From an uncultured Eubacterium sp. (GTDB lineage: Bacteria > Bacillota > Clostridia > Oscillospirales > Acutalibacteraceae), in the NCBI GenBank assembly GCA_945980015.1, contig CAMFQI010000050.1, forward strand, positions 1 to 7,514: a stretch of 7,514 bases of DNA, read 5' to 3'. A program made the translations under genes and the position numbers. This document shows positions 4,878-7,514 of the stretch, piece by piece. The notes beneath the pieces are model-generated. The model searched no databases, was not told the origin of the DNA, and saw nothing but the letters and a program-made list of their open reading frames with translations. The first letter of the stretch is position 1. The number at the start of each line of letters is the position of its first letter.

Positions 4878-7187
4878 AGTGGTCATTAATTTGTAAAGCT
4901 CTGTGTTTTTAGGGAACTCGTTAGCATACGGCACAAAATGTCCGCCGATTTTCATTAAGCCGTGTCCTGCCTGAACATTTGTAAAGAACTCTGTTTGATT
5001 ATCCGAAATGTTAAGGAGCTTTGAAAGGTCAAGCCTATCACTTCCGTTTTGATTAAGCATAACGGTAAATTCGGAGTTTGCAAGCATCGTTCTTGCCGTG
5101 TTGCTTTGGAGCATATCTCCAACATTCTGCGTAATGCCTGTTGCGAAGGCTCCGTACTTTCTAACTCGTTTCCATACTCTGTAAAGGAAATCAGCCGTAT
5201 ATTTCTGTGCAAAAAGCAGATAAATTTCATCAATAAAAATGTATGTTGTTCTGCCCTTTGTCCTGTTAGATGTAATTCGGTTGAGAATATTATCAAGCAC
5301 TACAAGCATACCGACAGGAAGCAGCTGCTCTCCGAGGTCAAGAATATCATAACAGATAAGGCGGTTGTTAATATCAACATTGGTCGGTTGAGCAAATGTA
5401 TTAAGTGAGCCGTCTGTGAAAAGCTCAAGAGCAAGAGCAAGCTCCTGTGCTTCTGTTTCAGGTTGATTTAATAATTCCTCTCTAAAATCCTTTAATGTCG
5501 GTGGTGTAATCTTATACCCACTCTTAATGTAATTTGCATAAACATTGCGGCAACAGCGGTCAATGATAGACTTATCTTTTGGTCCGACGGTGCCGCCGAT
5601 AAGTTGTTCGCAAAGCGACATAATGAATTCGGATTTTGTGGCAATAGGGTTTTTGTCGTCCTCATAGTTTTTGTTCATATCCATTGCATTGATATGATTT
5701 TCGGAATTTGAGGAAATATTGACAACCTCGCCACCAAGAGCATTAACAAGTAAGTTGTACTCTCGTTCAGGATCGATTATTAGCACGTCAGCATTAGGAT
5801 TAGCAAGTATAATTGAGGTTGCGTCCTCCTTAACAAAGAATGATTTACCGCCTCCGGAAACACCAAGAACAATACAGTTACCATTGAGCAGTTGGTTACG
5901 ATTAACGAAAATCATATTACCGCTTATTGTGTTCTGTCCGTAATATGTTCCGTGAGTGTGTCTTACTTCCTGAGCGTTAAATGGCATAAATGCCGCAAGT
6001 GATTCGGTAGTTAAAGTTCTAAAACAGTTAATGCGTCTAACACCAAACGGCAAAACCGTATTAAGTCCGTCAAGCTGCTGATAACGGAGTATAGCAAACT
6101 GTGCCGTACTGCCGTTTGATACCATTGAAAATACGGTGTCGGTAACATTGTCAAGCTCCTGCTTTGTGTCGGCGGTAATTACCATAGTGATTAAGGTACT
6201 GTAAAGTCTTTGGTCACGGTTTCGCATATCGTTTTTGACTTCAAGAATTTCAGCCTCACGCTGTTCAAGGTCATAGTTTGTAGCACCGTAATTTTGATTT
6301 TGTACCTGTTTTCTGTTGTAGTTTGCCTTTTCAGTTTGAATACCGAGTAACACCTTGTCAACCTCTTTGGTAGCCTCGTCCGTAGGTGTAGGAAGGAAAT
6401 CAACGGAAAGCATAAGATTTCTGTTGATTGATGTCAGCTCTGCGATTGTATCATCACTTACAAATGTTCCGTAATTGCGTAGGAAAACCACTCTGCAATA
6501 CTTGTCATTGATTTTCATATAATCGTTTTCAAAATCCATTGAATCAGGGCAGATATAGTCCCTAATATCACAGCCTTGATTTTGGAGCAGTTCAATGTCA
6601 AGGTTGTAGTTTTGTTCATCTCCTGAACGGTAGAAATTGTGCAAAATACGCAATCTTTCCTCTGCATTAACGGGCAGGCATTTACTGTCAATTCTTGAAA
6701 GCCTTGCAGTAAGGTCATTGCCTATACGATTGAAAAATGCTCTTGCGTCATCAATACTCTTTTTACTTACTGTTACAGTAAAGTATTTATCCTGCACTAT
6801 GCAGTTTGATAAAGCAGCTTTGTCAAGGAGCATATCGTTGTACTCCTTGCGGTAGTTATCAAGTCCGTCATATTCGTATCGAAGAAGAATAGATTTCTCA
6901 AATTCTGCTCTGTCAAGCTGATGATTGTTAATCGTCAGCTTAACGGTAACACCTGCACCGAAGGAATTTATAACCGCCCAATAGCCTTTCATAAGTTCCT
7001 GCTTATCCTCATCACTTGCGATATTGTAGTTAATATCGGTAAACTTAAATGTTTTTGAATACAGATTATTACCCACAAGAAAAATGCCGTCTTTATAGAC
7101 GGCTTTGATAGGGATAACATCTTGTATTGATTTAGGAATAACGAATTTTTCCTTTTCGTTTTTCCTCATTTTTTTAAGACTTTTCAT
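4860..7187 (-). CDS. virB4: VirB4-type conjugative transfer ATPase (Tn1549 / CD1110-like)
   Basis: The 775-residue product is a complete VirB4 ATPase, the cytoplasmic motor that powers type IV secretion channel assembly and DNA transfer. The N-terminal part (about 15-400, from FVIPKSIQDVIPIK) is the VirB4/TraC-like N-domain. The ATPase domain follows, with Walker A GVSGGGKS (442-449; Lys448, Ser449), Walker B YIFIDE (649-654; Asp653, Glu654) and a downstream GITQNVGD motif (684-691). I chose ATG 7187 over the upstream in-frame TTG at 7268. The former gives the family-like start MKSLKKMRK and only a 14-bp overlap with prgI, while the latter would add 27 basic residues read inside prgI. An AGAGAGG is 12 bases upstream of the ATG, a slightly long spacing. 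The stop codon lies in the loop of a terminator-like hairpin. The sequence looks intact, with no frameshift. Confidence 0.95.
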   Translation of the reverse strand: MKSLKKMRKNEKEKFVIPKSIQDVIPIKAVYKDGIFLVGNNLYSKTFKFTDINYNIASDEDKQELMKGYWAVINSFGAGVTVKLTINNHQLDRAEFEKSILLRYEYDGLDNYRKEYNDMLLDKAALSNCIVQDKYFTVTVSKKSIDDARAFFNRIGNDLTARLSRIDSKCLPVNAEERLRILHNFYRSGDEQNYNLDIELLQNQGCDIRDYICPDSMDFENDYMKINDKYCRVVFLRNYGTFVSDDTIAELTSINRNLMLSVDFLPTPTDEATKEVDKVLLGIQTEKANYNRKQVQNQNYGATNYDLEQREAEILEVKNDMRNRDQRLYSTLITMVITADTKQELDNVTDTVFSMVSNGSTAQFAILRYQQLDGLNTVLPFGVRRINCFRTLTTESLAAFMPFNAQEVRHTHGTYYGQNTISGNMIFVNRNQLLNGNCIVLGVSGGGKSFFVKEDATSIILANPNADVLIIDPEREYNLLVNALGGEVVNISSNSENHINAMDMNKNYEDDKNPIATKSEFIMSLCEQLIGGTVGPKDKSIIDRCCRNVYANYIKSGYKITPPTLKDFREELLNQPETEAQELALALELFTDGSLNTFAQPTNVDINNRLICYDILDLGEQLLPVGMLVVLDNILNRITSNRTKGRTTYIFIDEIYLLFAQKYTADFLYRVWKRVRKYGAFATGITQNVGDMLQSNTARTMLANSEFTVMLNQNGSDRLDLSKLLNISDNQTEFFTNVQAGHGLMKIGGHFVPYANEFPKNTELYKLMTTKPGEA

Positions 7188-7514
7188 TATTCTTAAAAAC
7201 CTCTCTTTCCTTTTTCTTGATTGCGTCCTTGCTTTCCCTGCGTAGTCTATCCTCTGCCTTAAAGACAAGCCGTTTAGGCATTAAAATCTCCGATTTCAGC
7301 CACGCCCATATAAACTGCTCGGCAGTCATACCATTGTAGGTAACAAAACCAAGGACGGCAAAGGGAGCAGCAAGGATTATGCAAAGCCAAGACAATGTTT
7401 CCATACTCAAATACGGTTTGAGTAAAAAATATGAGCCAACTGCTACTCCTACTGCTCCGGCAGAGAAAACAAGTTGCCTCATATTAAGTCCAAAATATAT
7501 TGTTTCGCTGTAAT
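7174..7514 (-). CDS. prgI: PrgI-family conjugation membrane protein (5' partial, runs off the right edge)
   Basis: The frame stays open to the right edge, and the residues before the first ATG (7482) read YSETIYFGLN. This matches the conserved N-terminal 'DY.E..FFGLN' of PrgI proteins in Tn1549-like elements, so that ATG is internal and roughly 10-15 residues are missing. Numbered from that Met, there are two membrane spans (about 4-21 and 30-49) separated by a short turn (KPYLSMETL). After them comes the family segment TYNGMTAEQFIWAWLKSE, then a basic, Lys/Arg-rich cytoplasmic tail. PrgI proteins are small inner-membrane components of Gram-positive type IV secretion systems, in the VirB3-like position directly before VirB4, as here. 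The two genes overlap by 14 bp, which implies coupled translation and a fixed protein ratio. Confidence 0.9.
   Translation of the reverse strand, partial: YSETIYFGLNMRQLVFSAGAVGVAVGSYFLLKPYLSMETLSWLCIILAAPFAVLGFVTYNGMTAEQFIWAWLKSEILMPKRLVFKAEDRLRRESKDAIKKKEREVFKNNEKS
7200..7206 (-). promoter_or_regulatory. Ribosome binding site that decides the virB4 start
   Basis: AGAGAGG on the minus strand lies inside the prgI 3' end, 12 bases before ATG 7187. The spacing is on the long side, but this is the only purine-rich site near a start that also matches the family's N-terminal sequence. Initiation is probably helped by ribosomes finishing prgI 14 bases past the ATG. Confidence 0.6.

Larger units (their letters stand above)
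2362..7514 (-). mobile_element. Part of the transfer module of a Tn1549/CTn-like integrative conjugative element
   Basis: The order PrgI, VirB4, (sortase), CD1108-like hydrolase on one strand is the core of the transfer region found in Tn1549-like elements of Clostridia. Spacing is tight (overlap of 14, gaps of 35 and 12 bases), consistent with a single transcript. The relaxase, coupling protein, VirB6-like channel protein, integrase and ends are not in the window. Mobility is therefore inferred from family relationships, and the left limit given here is only where the recognised genes stop. Confidence 0.8.

Noticed and set aside
5049..5408. Open frames opposite and overlapping virB4
   Set aside because: They lie within an intact, well-recognised VirB4 ATPase domain and show no family signature.
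7188..7268. Upstream TTG start for virB4 adding 27 residues
   Set aside because: It lies wholly within prgI, and the extra residues do not resemble the family's N terminus. ATG 7187 has a ribosome site and gives the expected start.
7480..7482. ATG as the start of the PrgI protein
   Set aside because: The in-frame residues before it match the conserved PrgI N-terminal region, so the gene continues beyond the window.

Overview
The window looks like DNA from a low-GC gut-type Firmicute (class Clostridia). Two things point there. The right two thirds carry a transfer module of the Tn1549 / CTn 'CD1110-CD1108' type. The left third carries a secreted protease with BspA-like leucine-rich repeats and a degenerate dockerin-like tail, as is common in Ruminococcus- and Eubacterium-like bacteria. 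No rRNA, tRNA, CRISPR array or transposase is visible.

Left region (3-2027, + strand): the 3' part of a subtilisin-family (S8) protease gene whose start lies outside the window. The visible product begins just before the catalytic-serine motif. It continues through a chitobiase-type beta-sandwich domain, a long BspA-like LRR region and a single EF-hand/dockerin-like calcium loop at the C terminus.

Middle region (2028-2361): a 334-bp convergent intergenic stretch with no convincing gene. It holds a near-perfect 25-bp hairpin with A and T tracts (an intrinsic terminator, probably bidirectional), a second classical terminator, a 15-bp inverted repeat, and a strong sigma-A-like promoter (TTGACA, 18 bp, TATACT). 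The promoter's -35 box overlaps the inverted repeat and it points rightward, antisense to the neighbouring conjugation operon.

Right region (2362-7514, - strand, read right to left): a tightly packed operon fragment of four genes. These are a PrgI-family membrane protein (5' end beyond the right edge), a VirB4-type conjugation ATPase, a class B sortase, and a membrane-anchored CHAP/NlpC-P60-type cell-wall hydrolase related to the CD1108 family. Together they should supply part of a Gram-positive type IV secretion channel: PrgI as inner-membrane component, VirB4 as motor, the hydrolase to open peptidoglycan, and the sortase presumably to anchor a surface protein encoded elsewhere. The prgI and virB4 genes overlap by 14 bp, and sortase and hydrolase are 12 bp apart. 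Between virB4 and the sortase lies a strong intrinsic-terminator-like hairpin with the virB4 stop codon as its loop, which could set a lower, translation-coupled expression level for the two cell-wall genes.

Relaxase, coupling protein, VirB6-like protein, integrase and element ends are not in the window, so whether the protease gene is cargo of the element or flanking chromosome cannot be decided here.
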